Source: Alphaproteobacteria bacterium
GTDB taxonomy: Bacteria; Pseudomonadota; Alphaproteobacteria; DSM-16000; Inquilinaceae
DNA: 64,000 nt
Direction: 5' to 3'
Assembly: GCA_009909005.1 (NCBI GenBank)
Contig: JAAAOG010000025.1
Coordinates: 1-64,000 of the forward strand
Numbering within the stretch: position 1 is the stretch's first letter; the number at the start of each line of letters is the position of its first letter. A model generated the notes under the pieces. That model was given only the letters and a program-made list of their open reading frames with translations, did no database searches and was not told the origin of the DNA. This document shows positions 43,962 through 53,564 of this stretch, one piece after another. The position numbers were made by a program, and so were the translations under genes.

Positions 43962-46361
43962 TCAGGCGGCTTTGGTCTGCTTTGCACACCACGCCCGCCA
44001 CATCTCGCGGAATGCCGCCTCAAGATTCTTGGCGAAGCGCGGGCCGTCGCATAGCGGCGAGGCGGCGACCTGGTCGCGCAGCCGCGCGCGCAGTGCCGCC
44101 AATTCGTCCAGATGCGTTGCCCACCAGACGGCCTTTTCCACATAGGAGTCCGGGCCTTCGGTCACCCAGTCGCCGAGCCCGACATTGGTCAAATGTGTGG
44201 CGGAGTGCCGCCCGGCGAAGGTCGGCCCCGGCCATGTCACCACAGGCACGCCCATCCACAGGGCTTCGCAGGTGGTCAGGCCGCCGGAATAGGGAAAAGG
44301 ATCCAGGGCGATATCGACGCGGTTGTAGGTCGCGAGCAGTTCGTCATGGGGGGACTTGCCCTGCAGTTCGACCCGATCGGCCGCGATGCCGCAGCGTGCG
44401 AAATCCTCCATGACGCTCCGCTGGACGCGCGGCTCGCGCAGGCTGGTGCTCTTTAATATGATCATGCTGCCCGGCACGGCCTTCATGATCCGTGCCCAGA
44501 GCGCGATGATCTCAGGGTTGACTTTTATAATATTATTGAAGCAGCCGAAAGTCACCGAACCGGCTTCGTGCGCCGGCAGGGGGCCGACCTCCGGGGCGTA
44601 ACCGGGCGGATCATAAACGACATAGCCGTCGGGCAGACGGAAAATCGTTTCCGTGTACCACGCGTCTTCGCCCGGCGGCGTTTCGACATTGTCGCTGATG
44701 AGGTAATCCATGGCCGTCAAGCCGCTGGTATTGAACAGCCCGCCGACCCACTTGACCTGGATTGGCGCCGGCCTGCGGGCGACCGTCAGCAGCCGATTGT
44801 CGGAGGCATGGCCCGACAGATCAACCAGGATGTCCACCTCATCCTCGCGGATCCGCTGCGCCGCGATCTCATCGGTCAGGCCGACGATCGAAACCCAGCG
44901 CGCCATGACCGCCCGGACCCGTTCTGTCAGACGGTCGCTCTTCCCATTGGTATTATAGGCGATCAGCTCAACTTTCTTGGGATCGAGATTCTCCAATGCG
45001 GCAATGCTGAGCGCCATGGCGGGGTGTTGCATGAAGCTGCCGGACAGAAATCCGATCCGTAGCCGACGCTCCGGGTCAAGGTTGTTCGGATAGGCGGTGC
45101 CAACGGGTGCAAGCGGTGCCCCAAAACGCGCGTCCCATGCCTTGTGCTCCTCAAAAATGGTCCGTTTATCGATCGCCGGCATGTAATGGAGCGTCATTAG
45201 AATGTTGGTATGGGCGGAATGGTAATTCGGGTCGATGCGCAAAGCTTCACGATAAAGAACGAGACTTTCGTCAAGTTCCCGGAATAATTTGTGTGTATTT
45301 CCCAAATTCAGATGTGCCCGCGCCATCTCCGGATCGCAGCCGATCGCATGACGGTAGGCGTTAAGCGCTTCCTCGAACCGTTGAGCGAACTCAAGCACCA
45401 TGCCGTAATCGTTGAAGATGGAGGCATTGTCGGGGGCCAGCGCGGTAGCGCGGACCATCGCTTCGAGGGCTTCGTTGCGCTGATGCAGCATCTTATAGGC
45501 TTTGCCAAGCACGCAGTAGAGTCCCGCATCCTCCGGCATCAAGGACAGGGCAGTGCGTGCCGCTTCCACCGCCCGTTTCGGCTCGCCGAGTTGCAGCGCG
45601 AGGTGGGCAAGGTGCTCCCAGGCATGGGCATGCGACGGACGGGCCTTGACCGCGCGTTCGTAGGCAGCCATGGCGTCAGCCAGCTCTTCCCGGTTGGCCA
45701 GGGCGTTGCCGGTGTTGTGATGGGCTTCGGAGTAATCTGGGTCCAGCTCCAGTGCGCGGGCATAGCAGGCCATCGCGGCTTCGGTATCGCCCCGCTGGCG
45801 CAGGATATTGCCGAGATTGTTGTGGGCGTCGGCCAGCGTGGGCTTAAGCGCGATCACCTGCCGGTAGGCCGCTTCCGCGTCATCCAGGCGGTCGGCCTCT
45901 TTGAACATGAGTGCCAGATTGTACAGTGCCTCCGCATAGCCCGGCGCCAAGTCGAAGGCACGGGCATAACAGGCAATGGCGCCGTCCGTTTCGCCGAGGG
46001 CTTTCAACACATTGCCCTTGTTGTTCCAGGCCTCGGCATAGTCCGGCTTGCTCTCGATCGCCAGGTCGATCAGGGTCAGCGCCGGCTGCAGCTGCCCGAC
46101 CTGGTGGGCCAGGGCGCCGCGGTAGAGCAGCGCGACCGGATGGTGCGGGTTGAGCCGGAGCGCGTCCTTGTAGAGAGCGTCGGCCTCTGCCAGCCGGCCC
46201 GCCTGGTGATGGGCCATCGCCTGCCTCAGCGGGGCATCCGCAGGATCGGCCGCCGAGGCCGGCCGGGCCTGCGCGACGGCAGCGGGCTTGCCGTGGCGGC
46301 CGGCAACAAGGGGGGCCCGGCTTTGCCTGGCAAGGGCGTCTTTGCGGCGCTTCTGACCCAT
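43962..46361 (-). CDS. TPR-containing O-GlcNAc transferase-like glycosyltransferase
   Basis: A 799-residue cytosolic protein with a basic start, about ten TPR units (about 45-395, with repeats such as A-E-A-W-N-N-K-G-N and A-D-A-H-N-N-L-G-N) and a C-terminal OGT/SPINDLY catalytic region (about 430-790, GT41). Visible catalytic-region motifs are R-I-G-F-L-S-G-S-F-M-Q-H-P, F-G-C-F-N-N-I-I-K, D-I-A-L-D-P-F-P-Y-S-G-G-L-T-T-C-E-A-L-W-M-G-V-P and G-R-H-S-A-T-H-L-T-N-V-G-L. Such enzymes add sugars to Ser/Thr of proteins. Its position next to flagellin, with its long Ser/Thr-rich middle, makes flagellin the likely target. Confidence 0.88.
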   Translation of the reverse strand: MGQKRRKDALARQSRAPLVAGRHGKPAAVAQARPASAADPADAPLRQAMAHHQAGRLAEADALYKDALRLNPHHPVALLYRGALAHQVGQLQPALTLIDLAIESKPDYAEAWNNKGNVLKALGETDGAIACYARAFDLAPGYAEALYNLALMFKEADRLDDAEAAYRQVIALKPTLADAHNNLGNILRQRGDTEAAMACYARALELDPDYSEAHHNTGNALANREELADAMAAYERAVKARPSHAHAWEHLAHLALQLGEPKRAVEAARTALSLMPEDAGLYCVLGKAYKMLHQRNEALEAMVRATALAPDNASIFNDYGMVLEFAQRFEEALNAYRHAIGCDPEMARAHLNLGNTHKLFRELDESLVLYREALRIDPNYHSAHTNILMTLHYMPAIDKRTIFEEHKAWDARFGAPLAPVGTAYPNNLDPERRLRIGFLSGSFMQHPAMALSIAALENLDPKKVELIAYNTNGKSDRLTERVRAVMARWVSIVGLTDEIAAQRIREDEVDILVDLSGHASDNRLLTVARRPAPIQVKWVGGLFNTSGLTAMDYLISDNVETPPGEDAWYTETIFRLPDGYVVYDPPGYAPEVGPLPAHEAGSVTFGCFNNIIKVNPEIIALWARIMKAVPGSMIILKSTSLREPRVQRSVMEDFARCGIAADRVELQGKSPHDELLATYNRVDIALDPFPYSGGLTTCEALWMGVPVVTWPGPTFAGRHSATHLTNVGLGDWVTEGPDSYVEKAVWWATHLDELAALRARLRDQVAASPLCDGPRFAKNLEAAFREMWRAWCAKQTKAA

Positions 46362-46400
46362 GGGTCGATTTCCTCACTTCCGGGCGACGGAGCGGGCCGG

Positions 46401-47258
46401 TCAGACCGCCTTGGTCCGAGCCACCGTGACTCCTTTCCCGACAATCTTCATGCCGAGGATTTCCACAAATGGAAGCTGCCGCCACAGGCTGGCCAGGCGA
46501 AGTTCCGTGTCGCGCAACGCGTCGTCCAGGCAAATGATCGCGCCCGGAGCCAGGAAATCTTTCAGCAGAAGAATTGTCGGGAATCGGCTGTCCGGCACCC
46601 CGTGAGGCCCACCGGTCACGGGCCCGTCGACGATCACGAAATCGATTTTCTCGCCATCAAGGATCCGTTCCAGATAGCTGTACTCAAGATCGTAACACTG
46701 CGTCTCGATCCCGCATGCCTTGACAGGCTTCATGCCCGCAACAATGAAGCGAACATGGTCTATTCCGGCCCTCTTCACCAGATCAAGGCTGTCGCGCGCA
46801 TAGTCCTCGGTCTGTTCGACGCTGAGATAATAGAGATCCTTGGTCGCGGGACGGGCATCGCGTTGGGCTCGCGCCAAGACAGCACTGCTCAGCCCGGAAC
46901 CGAATTCAAGCACGAGCTTCGGTTTGACTTCAGCAATCAGAGATTTGATGAAAGCCAGCGACCCAGGCTCCATGCTGAAGGCGGAAAACTTGTAGTCCGC
47001 AATCTTCGAAAAGGCCGGATCATTCTCAAGCGCCTTCAGATCGTTTACCGGAAAGCCGCCTGTGGGAAAAAGCTGTGCCTTGATGCGGGATCGAATGCGG
47101 ATGACATCGTCCAGCGCCACAAGGTCGTGAGCGCGGGCGAGGGCCGGGCCGTCCGCTGCCGGGGCTCCCGCGGGTCCGGTCCTCGGGCTGCTTGCGTCCG
47201 ATGACGTGGTCGCAGCCGAAACACTGCCGCTTTCGCGGGTCGTACCGACGGAGTCCAT
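46401..47258 (-). CDS. class I SAM-dependent methyltransferase
   Basis: A 285-residue protein. The first 50 residues are Ser/Ala-rich and probably disordered. The Rossmann core has the SAM motif L-V-L-E-F-G-S-G-L-S-S-A-V-L, then L-S-V-E-Q-T (acidic ribose ligand) and I-D-F-V-I-V-D-G-P, with a late I-I-C-L-D-D-A-L-R-D. The layout resembles O-methyltransferases acting on small molecules or glycans. It sits 39 bases upstream of the OGT-like gene on the same strand, so it may modify the same glycoprotein. G-G-A-A-G-G precedes the start. Confidence 0.75.
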   Translation of the reverse strand: MDSVGTTRESGSVSAATTSSDASSPRTGPAGAPAADGPALARAHDLVALDDVIRIRSRIKAQLFPTGGFPVNDLKALENDPAFSKIADYKFSAFSMEPGSLAFIKSLIAEVKPKLVLEFGSGLSSAVLARAQRDARPATKDLYYLSVEQTEDYARDSLDLVKRAGIDHVRFIVAGMKPVKACGIETQCYDLEYSYLERILDGEKIDFVIVDGPVTGGPHGVPDSRFPTILLLKDFLAPGAIICLDDALRDTELRLASLWRQLPFVEILGMKIVGKGVTVARTKAV

Positions 47259-47374
47259 ACTATCCTTCCCGCCTTCAGCCGGGCTCCCAAGAGCCGGATT
47301 GTGTCAAACGGCGGAAGTATTGACAGGCAAGGTTAAGGTTGGGTTGAGACCGGGTCGCCGAGCGGCGGGGCGTT

Positions 47375-49237
47375 TCAGGCCCGCCCCAGGCTTTCGGCCA
47401 GTTCGGCGAGTTCGAGCCAGCGCTCCTCGGCCTCGTGCAGTTCGGCCTGGGCGGCGGTCAGGCGGTCGCTCGCGGCGTGAAAGCGCTCCGGGTCGCGCTG
47501 GTAGAGAGCACTGTCGGCCAGGGTCCCGGTGAGGGCGGCGATTTCGGCCTCCAGCGCCTCGATCCGGCCGGGCAGGCGGTCCAGGGCCCGGCGCTGGCTG
47601 TCGGAGAGCTTGCGCGCCGGGCCCTTCGGCTTTTCCTTGCTCTCCTTCGCTGGTTTCCCGGCCGTCGGCCTGGTCTTGCCCGCAGCCGGCGGCGTACCGG
47701 GGCTGGCCGCCGGGCCGTCGCCGCGTTGGCGGCGATAGTCGGTATAGCCGCCGACATATTCCGCCACCCGGCCGCCGCCCTCCACCGCGATCACCGAGGT
47801 GACCAGCCGGTCGAGGAAATCGCGGTCGTGGCTGACCAGCAGCACGGTGCCGGTATAGCCGCCCAGCACATCCTCCAGCAGGTCGAGCGTTTCCATGTCG
47901 AGGTCGTTGGTCGGCTCGTCGAGCACCAGAAGGTTGCTCGGCCGGGCGAACAGCCGGGCCAGCAGCAGGCGGTTGCGCTCGCCGCCCGACAGGCTCTTCA
48001 CGGGGCTGTCGATGCGCTTGGGGTCGAACAGGAAGTCCTTGAGGTAGCCGGAAATGTGCTTCGGCCGGCCGCCGACATGGATGGTGTCGCCGCCCTGCGG
48101 CAGCAGCACCTCACGCACCCGGGCGGTCTCGCCCAGGACCTCGCGGCGCTGGTCGAAATAGGCGATCTCCAGCCCGGTGCCGAGCCGCAGGCTGCCGGCA
48201 TCGGGCGGCAGCTCGCCGATCAGCATCCGCACCAGCGTCGTCTTGCCGGAGCCGTTCGGCCCGACCACCCCCACCCGGTCGCCGCGCAGCACGCGGGTGG
48301 AAAAGCCGCGGGCGATCACCGTTCCGCCCCCCGGCTTGTCCTCCGGCCCGGCGAAGCTCTTCGACAGGCCCTCGGCCTCGATCACCAGCTTGCCGCTGCG
48401 CGCCGCCTCGGCCGGGTCGAGCTTCGCCGTGCCGGCCCGCCCCTCGCGCGCACGGCGCTCGGCCCGCATGGCGTCCAGGGCCCGCACCCGGCCCATATTG
48501 CGTCGGCGCCGGGCGGTCAGGCCTTCGCGCAGCCAGTGCGTCTCGGCGGCGATGCGCTGGTCGAGCCGGGCCGCCTCCTTGTCCTCGTCGGCGAAGACCT
48601 GCTCGACCCAGTCGTCGAAGCCGGCAAAGCCCGCCTCGCGCCGGCGCATGGTGCCGCGGTCCAGCCAGAGCACGGCGCGGGCGAGAGTGTTGAGGAAGGC
48701 GCGGTCGTGGCTGATCAGCAGCAGGGCGCCGCGAAAGGCGTCGAGCCGCGACTCCAGCCATTCGATGGTCGGGATGTCGAGATGGTTGGTCGGCTCGTCG
48801 AGCAGCAGCACCTCCGGCTCGCCGACCAGGGCGCGGGCGAGGCCGGCGCGGCGCGCCTCGCCGCCGGACAGCTGCTGCGGGTCGCGCCCGCCGTCCAGCC
48901 GCAGGCCGTCCAGCGCCGCGTCGACCCGGTGCCGGTCCTCCGCCATGTCGGCCGGCAGGCCGCCGGCGACGAAATCGGCGAGCGTGGCGGCACCGCGGAA
49001 ATCCGCCTCCTGCGCCAGCCAGCCGATGCGGGTGCCGGGCTGGACGAAGCGCTCCCCGCCGTCGAGGTCGATGGCGCCGGCCAGCGCCTTCAGCAGAGTC
49101 GATTTGCCGCAGCCATTGCGGCCGACCAGGCAGGCGTGCTCGCCGGGCGTCAGAGCGATATCCAGGCCGCGGAACAGCGGCCGGTCGCCGAAATCGATGG
49201 TGGCGTTGCGGAGCGCCAGAACCGGGGGAGCGGGCAT
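47375..49237 (-). CDS. uup: ABC-F ATPase, Uup-like
   Basis: A 620-residue soluble protein with two ABC cassettes and no membrane domain. Walker A motifs are G-R-N-G-C-G-K-S-T near 40 and G-P-N-G-S-G-K-T-T near 330. The signatures are L-S-G-G-E-A-R-R and L-S-G-G-E-R-N-R, and the Walker B motifs are L-L-L-D-E-P-T-N-H and L-V-L-D-E-P-T-N-D. The linker has the R-R-x-N-M-G-R-V region and the end is a basic coiled coil, as in Uup. ABC-F proteins act on ribosomes; Uup also affects transposon excision. It lies 14 bases downstream of a DjlA-like gene. Confidence 0.92.
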   Translation of the reverse strand: MPAPPVLALRNATIDFGDRPLFRGLDIALTPGEHACLVGRNGCGKSTLLKALAGAIDLDGGERFVQPGTRIGWLAQEADFRGAATLADFVAGGLPADMAEDRHRVDAALDGLRLDGGRDPQQLSGGEARRAGLARALVGEPEVLLLDEPTNHLDIPTIEWLESRLDAFRGALLLISHDRAFLNTLARAVLWLDRGTMRRREAGFAGFDDWVEQVFADEDKEAARLDQRIAAETHWLREGLTARRRRNMGRVRALDAMRAERRAREGRAGTAKLDPAEAARSGKLVIEAEGLSKSFAGPEDKPGGGTVIARGFSTRVLRGDRVGVVGPNGSGKTTLVRMLIGELPPDAGSLRLGTGLEIAYFDQRREVLGETARVREVLLPQGGDTIHVGGRPKHISGYLKDFLFDPKRIDSPVKSLSGGERNRLLLARLFARPSNLLVLDEPTNDLDMETLDLLEDVLGGYTGTVLLVSHDRDFLDRLVTSVIAVEGGGRVAEYVGGYTDYRRQRGDGPAASPGTPPAAGKTRPTAGKPAKESKEKPKGPARKLSDSQRRALDRLPGRIEALEAEIAALTGTLADSALYQRDPERFHAASDRLTAAQAELHEAEERWLELAELAESLGRA

Positions 49238-49251
49238 GAGGCGGTCAAAGG

Positions 49252-50028
49252 CTACTTGATGCCGCGTTCCGCCTTGATGCGGTCATAGGCGGCGTTGATG
49301 GTCGCCATGCGGTCATTGGCGACCTCGATGAACTCCTGCGGCAGGCCCTGCGCCATGAGCCGGTCGGGGTGGTTTTCCCGCAGCAGCCGGCGATAGGCGG
49401 CCTTGACCGCGTCGTCATCGGCGCCGCGCTCGATCCCGAGAATGCGATAGGGGTCGCCCTCGTCGGGACCCAGCTCGGCGGCCCGCAGGCTGTCGAACTC
49501 GGCCTGGCTGAAGCCGAAGATCGCCGCCACCCGCCGCAGATAGTCGAGCTCGGCGTCCTTCACAACGCCGTCCGCCTTGGCGATGTAGAACAGGCAGTGC
49601 AGCAGCTCTTCCAGCACCGGCTTGCGGTCGCGGAACATGGCGGCGATCTGCCGCGCATAGGGTTCGAAGCCACGGGCGTCGCGGCGCGCCAGGTTGAAGA
49701 CCCGGGCGACGTTCTGGGTCTCCTCCGGCGGGACCTGGAAGACCTTGCGGAAGGCGGCGATCTCGTCCTTGGTGACGACGCCGTCGGCCTTGGCCATCTT
49801 GGCGCCGAGCGCGATGACGCCGATGGTGAAGGCGATCTTCTTGGTGTTGTCCTCGGCCTCGCGACCTTCGCGCCCCTCCCGCCCCTCGCCCGGCCGTTCC
49901 GCGACGTCGGTCGCAGGCGTGGCCATCCAGTCGACGGCATGGCCGGCCGCCGCGCCGATCAGGGCGCCAAGCGGGCCGCCGAGCGCGAAGCCGGCCGCGC
50001 CTCCGAGTATCTTCCCCCATATGCTCAT
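49252..50028 (-). CDS. TerB and J-domain protein, DjlA-like co-chaperone
   Basis: A 258-residue protein with a glycine-rich hydrophobic N-terminus (G-G-A-A-G-F-A-L-G-G-P-L-G-A-L-I-G-A) that should anchor it in the inner membrane. A TerB-like helical domain follows (about 70-180, K-M-A-K-A-D-G-V-V and A-K-A-D-G-V-V repeats). The C-terminal J domain has the DnaK-activating H-P-D in R-E-N-H-P-D-R-L. This is the DjlA layout. It probably directs DnaK to envelope-associated substrates. uup follows in the same direction. Confidence 0.88.
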   Translation of the reverse strand: MSIWGKILGGAAGFALGGPLGALIGAAAGHAVDWMATPATDVAERPGEGREGREGREAEDNTKKIAFTIGVIALGAKMAKADGVVTKDEIAAFRKVFQVPPEETQNVARVFNLARRDARGFEPYARQIAAMFRDRKPVLEELLHCLFYIAKADGVVKDAELDYLRRVAAIFGFSQAEFDSLRAAELGPDEGDPYRILGIERGADDDAVKAAYRRLLRENHPDRLMAQGLPQEFIEVANDRMATINAAYDRIKAERGIK

Positions 50029-50372
50029 GGTCTGCCGCCGTGCTGCGCTGTGGGCCGTCCGCCCGCCCCCCTACCCAATGTGGCGCCGGAGCCGACGGTT
50101 GCCGGACCAACCTTATCGCCAATTCCTCTTCCGGGTTGAACCCTAATCCACTGTGGCGCCGGGGCCACGTGTGGCGCCATGACACGCCGGCGCATGGCAG
50201 CCATTGCCGGTTAGGATTTGTTCATTAGATGAGTTCCAGAATATGGTGCACTGCGAAAAACAAGACGGAAGCGTCGGGTACGGGAGTTCGTTCAAGAGGC
50301 CTGGGCACAGTGCGCGCGAGGGGACGTCCAAGACGATAGAGCCTTTGCCACCTTTGTACGGGTCTGGTCACC
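50029..50372. other. intergenic region with three TGTGGCGCC copies
   Basis: The 344-base divergent gap between the DjlA-like gene and a GNAT gene contains TGTGGCGCC at 50079-50087, 50152-50160 and 50170-50178, the last two 18 bases apart. Towards the GNAT start the sequence is less GC-rich, with TTGTTC then ATATGG 17 bases later as a weak promoter candidate near 50219. No gene seen. Confidence 0.4.
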
Positions 50373-50951
50373 ATGGTCGTGTATCGTAAGCTCATCACGC
50401 CGGAACTCCCGGGCTATTGCGAGCACCTGTTGCGCCTCGACCCGCGGGATCGGCGGGCGCGCTTCCTCATGCCGACGACCGACGAGCTGATCCGCAGGCA
50501 CTGCCGGTCGCTCGATCTGCCCTGGACCATTCTCGTCGGCGCCTTCCGCGACGGCATTATGCGCGGCGCGGTGGAGCTGGTCGGCAGCCCGGCCGACGGC
50601 ATGAACGTCGTCGAACTGGCGGTCAGCGTCGAACGGACCTTCCAGAATACCGGTGCGGGGACCGAGCTGGTGCGCCAGGCGGTGCTGGTCGCCCAGAACC
50701 GCGGCATCCGGCGCATCAAGATGATCTGCCTGCAGGAAAACCGCCGCATGCAGGCGATCTGCAAAAAGCTGCACGGCCTGCTCGACTATGACGAGGCCGA
50801 CGTGATGTGCGACATCAAGGTCGCCGCGGCCACCCGCCAGACGCTCTGGCAGGAACGGCTGGAGCAGCACAGCCTGCCGACCATGGGCGTCCTGGCCCGC
50901 CGCCCCTGCCCGCCCTGCGCCCCCCGCCCGCCGCAAGTCCCGGCGGCGTAG
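50373..50951 (+). CDS. GNAT-family N-acetyltransferase
   Basis: A 192-residue protein with a GNAT fold: R-F-L-M-P-T-T-D-E-L near the start, strands V-V-E-L-A-V-S-V, then the acetyl-CoA loop T-G-A-G-T-E-L-V-R-Q-A (a variant of Q/R-x-x-G-x-G/A), R-R-I-K-M-I-C-L-Q-E-N-R-R-M-Q and a final helix. The last 30 residues are Pro/Arg-rich and probably disordered. The substrate is unknown. It is monocistronic as far as I can see. Confidence 0.78.
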   Translation: MVVYRKLITPELPGYCEHLLRLDPRDRRARFLMPTTDELIRRHCRSLDLPWTILVGAFRDGIMRGAVELVGSPADGMNVVELAVSVERTFQNTGAGTELVRQAVLVAQNRGIRRIKMICLQENRRMQAICKKLHGLLDYDEADVMCDIKVAAATRQTLWQERLEQHSLPTMGVLARRPCPPCAPRPPQVPAA

Positions 50952-51070
50952 GGCCGTCAGCTGATCCCGGAAGGGGCACTTGTATGAGGTTTGACCGACC
51001 CAATCTGCGTTCCGAGAGGTAGGCTCCGAGGGAGCCGCCACCTTTATTTTAGCCTTATCGGACGCTGATA

Positions 51071-52345
51071 ATGCTGGATCCCTTTTCACGCCGCGTTCCA
51101 ATGAAGCCTTTGCTGTCGCGTGCCGCGCTGCTGGCCGCTTTGCTGCTCGGCGCCGGCATGGCGCCGCAGGCGCCGGCGCAGGCCCCCGGCACCCGCTATG
51201 AGGTGCGGCCGGAGGACATGCCGGCCCCCTATGCCTCGCAGTCGGTGTCGCAGGGGCCGCAACGCGCCGCCCGGCCGGAGAGCGGGGCGCTGCAGGTGCC
51301 CGAGGGCTTCGAGGCGACGCTGTTCGCCGCGGGCCTCACCCATCCGCGGGCCCTGCTGGTGCTCCCCAATGGCGACGTGCTGCTGGCCGAGTCGCGGGCC
51401 GGCCAGGTGACGCTGCTGCGCGACACCGACGGTGACGGCCAAGCCGATGCGGCGGTTCCCTACGCCCGCGGCTTCGTCAACCCCTACGGCATGGCGCTGC
51501 AAGGCGAATGGCTCTATATCGCCGACGGTCGCGGCGTCCACCGGGCCCGGCACCGGCCCGGCGCGCTGGCGCTGGAGGACAGCCCGGAGCGCATCACCCC
51601 GCCCGACGCACTCGGCGATCCCGGCGGCCACTGGTCGCGCACCCTGGTCTTCCACCCCGACGGCGAGCGCTTCTATGTCGGCATCGGCTCGCGCGGCAAT
51701 ATCGGCGTCGAGTCCGAGCCGCGGGCAACCATTCAGGAGTTCTGGCTGGAGGAGATGCGGCAGCTGACCTATGCTGCCGGGCTGCGCAACCCGATCGGCA
51801 TGGCCTTCCATCCCGACACCGGCGAGTTGTTCACCGTGGTGAACGAGCGCGACGGGCTCGGCGACCATCTGGTGCCCGACTATCTCACCCATGTGGTGCG
51901 GGACGGCTTCTACGGCTGGCCCTATGCCTATATCGGCGCCAATCCGCAGCCGGACTATGCCGAGCGCCGGCCGGAGCTGGTCGAACGGACCATCGTCCCC
52001 GACCTGCTGTTCAAGAGCCATTCAGCGCCGATCGACCTGGTCTTCTATGATGACGGGGATTTTCCCGCCGATTATCGGGGCGATGCCTTCGTCAGCCTGC
52101 GCGGCTCATGGAACCGTTCCGATCCGGTCGGCTATATGGTCGTGCATGTGCCGTTCGAGAACGGCCGGCCGGTCGGCTGGTACCAGGCCTTCGCCACCGG
52201 CTTCCGGCTGGACGAGCCGGGAGATCAGGGGCGAGCGCGGGTCTGGGGGCGGCCGACGGGGCTCGCCGTCGACAATAACGGCGCGCTGCTGGTCGCCGAC
52301 GACACGGGTGGGACGGTTTGGCGCATCCGGCATGTCGGGGATTAG
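51071..52345 (+). CDS. PQQ-type sugar dehydrogenase, sorbosone dehydrogenase-like
   Basis: A 424-residue periplasmic six-bladed beta-propeller protein. A signal peptide ends near A-P-A-Q-A. Family marks are L-T-H-P-R-A-L-L-V-L-P-N-G-D-V-L-L-A-E, G-L-R-N-P-I-G-M-A-F-H-P, N-E-R-D-G-L-G-D-H, Y-G-W-P-Y, S-H-S-A-P-I-D-L and G-S-W-N-R. Such proteins oxidise aldoses or sorbosone with PQQ; some homologues lack activity. An in-frame ATG at 51101 would give a shorter signal peptide; neither start has a clear ribosome site. Confidence 0.82.
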   Translation: MLDPFSRRVPMKPLLSRAALLAALLLGAGMAPQAPAQAPGTRYEVRPEDMPAPYASQSVSQGPQRAARPESGALQVPEGFEATLFAAGLTHPRALLVLPNGDVLLAESRAGQVTLLRDTDGDGQADAAVPYARGFVNPYGMALQGEWLYIADGRGVHRARHRPGALALEDSPERITPPDALGDPGGHWSRTLVFHPDGERFYVGIGSRGNIGVESEPRATIQEFWLEEMRQLTYAAGLRNPIGMAFHPDTGELFTVVNERDGLGDHLVPDYLTHVVRDGFYGWPYAYIGANPQPDYAERRPELVERTIVPDLLFKSHSAPIDLVFYDDGDFPADYRGDAFVSLRGSWNRSDPVGYMVVHVPFENGRPVGWYQAFATGFRLDEPGDQGRARVWGRPTGLAVDNNGALLVADDTGGTVWRIRHVGD

Positions 52346-52478
52346 CGCAGACTGGCCGGGTTGCAGGCCACGACGGCCTCACGCGATCTTTACCGCTTTG
52401 GGTTACGGAACCTTTACCTGTCAGGCCCCATATCTTCGGATGGATCGGCCCCGCCGGGCCTGACGAGAGATTAATCGC

Positions 52479-52703
52479 ATGCAGCTCTCTCTTTCCGCAG
52501 CTTTGGCCCAGGCCCTGTCGCGGCTGACCGGACCGGCAGCGCCGGCTAAACCCGCCGCCTTTCAGGCCGAGCAGCAGGGCGCGGCTCAGGGTCAGACGAA
52601 GCGGGCTTCGGGCCATTTCGATGCCGAGATGCTGAAGGATCCGGCCCGCCTGCCGACGAACGGTCCGATCCGCCGCGGCATGATCGTCGACATCCTGGTG
52701 TGA
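52479..52703 (+). CDS. small hypothetical protein
   Basis: A 74-residue protein with no family I recognise. It has an alanine-rich amphipathic N-terminus (M-Q-L-S-L-S-A-A-L-A-Q-A-L), a Gln/Ala middle, and an end D-P-x-R-L-P-T-N-G-P-I-R-R-G-M-I-V-D-I-L-V that looks conserved-like rather than random. A G-A-G-A-G site lies upstream of the ATG. It stands alone between a sugar dehydrogenase and a DUF1993 gene. Confidence 0.5.
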   Translation: MQLSLSAALAQALSRLTGPAAPAKPAAFQAEQQGAAQGQTKRASGHFDAEMLKDPARLPTNGPIRRGMIVDILV

Positions 52704-52990
52704 TCGTCGGCGCCTGATCGGTGGACACCGCGTCGACGCCGCCCGGCCGCGTCGCAGGGCCGTTCCCGCCCGCCGCCTCAACCCGTTTTTTGCGACGTCG
52801 CCATTCCCGTCTTCGCGCGGTGAGGGCGCAGGCTTTGGCAGGGGAGCGGCCGGCTGCGGCGCCGGGACTTGCCGGGTCCCGGCTGCCGCCCCATAACCCT
52901 TGTCAGTCCTTCCCCGGAAACGGCATGGCGCCGAATGGAGACCCGGGGCCGAGTCCCCGGCGATAAGCGCCGATCATGTCCGGAGCCGAC

Positions 52991-53551
52991 ATGTCCCTGA
53001 CCAGTCTCCTCGTTCCAACCACCCGGCAGATGCTCCAGGCATTGGCAATGTGGCTGGGCAAAGCGGCGGCGCGGTCGGAAGACGCCGAGGGGATCCTTTC
53101 GGCAAGACTTGCGCCCGACATGTTCCCGCTCTCGTCCCAGGTTCGCTTCGCCTGCCTGCAGGCTTACGAAGCGGCTTTCCGTCTTCGGAATGAGGCTTTC
53201 CCGCAGATCGTGAACGACCTGGCCGAGGAGGGCCGGAACGCCGGCGACCGGCCGGGTACGATCGCCGATGCCCAGGCCCGCATTGCCGAGACCCGATCGT
53301 TTCTGGCCGGCCTCGCCCCCGATGCGCTCGATGCCGGCGCCGGACTGGCCATCGCTCTCGAATTGCCGAACGGCATGATTTTCGACATGACCGGCGAGCA
53401 GTACGCGCGCGACTGGGCTTTGCCACAATTCAATTTTCATCTGATCACGGCCTACGCCATTTTGCGCAGTCAGGGTGTCGATCTCGGCAAAGCCGACTAT
53501 GTTCAGCATGTCTTCGCCTATCTGCGCCCCGGAACATCGCCGGAACGCTGA
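52991..53551 (+). CDS. DUF1993 family protein
   Basis: A 186-residue helical protein. The family pattern is visible at both ends: a start of [15 protein letters not shown] and a C-terminal [27 protein letters not shown]1993 proteins are thought to adopt a DinB-like four-helix fold with unknown activity. I chose the ATG at 52991 because G-G-A-G lies five bases upstream; an ATG at 52976 would add five residues. The Nudix gene follows after 13 bases. Confidence 0.8.
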   Translation: MSLTSLLVPTTRQMLQALAMWLGKAAARSEDAEGILSARLAPDMFPLSSQVRFACLQAYEAAFRLRNEAFPQIVNDLAEEGRNAGDRPGTIADAQARIAETRSFLAGLAPDALDAGAGLAIALELPNGMIFDMTGEQYARDWALPQFNFHLITAYAILRSQGVDLGKADYVQHVFAYLRPGTSPER

Positions 53552-53564
53552 GGCCGCAGCAATC

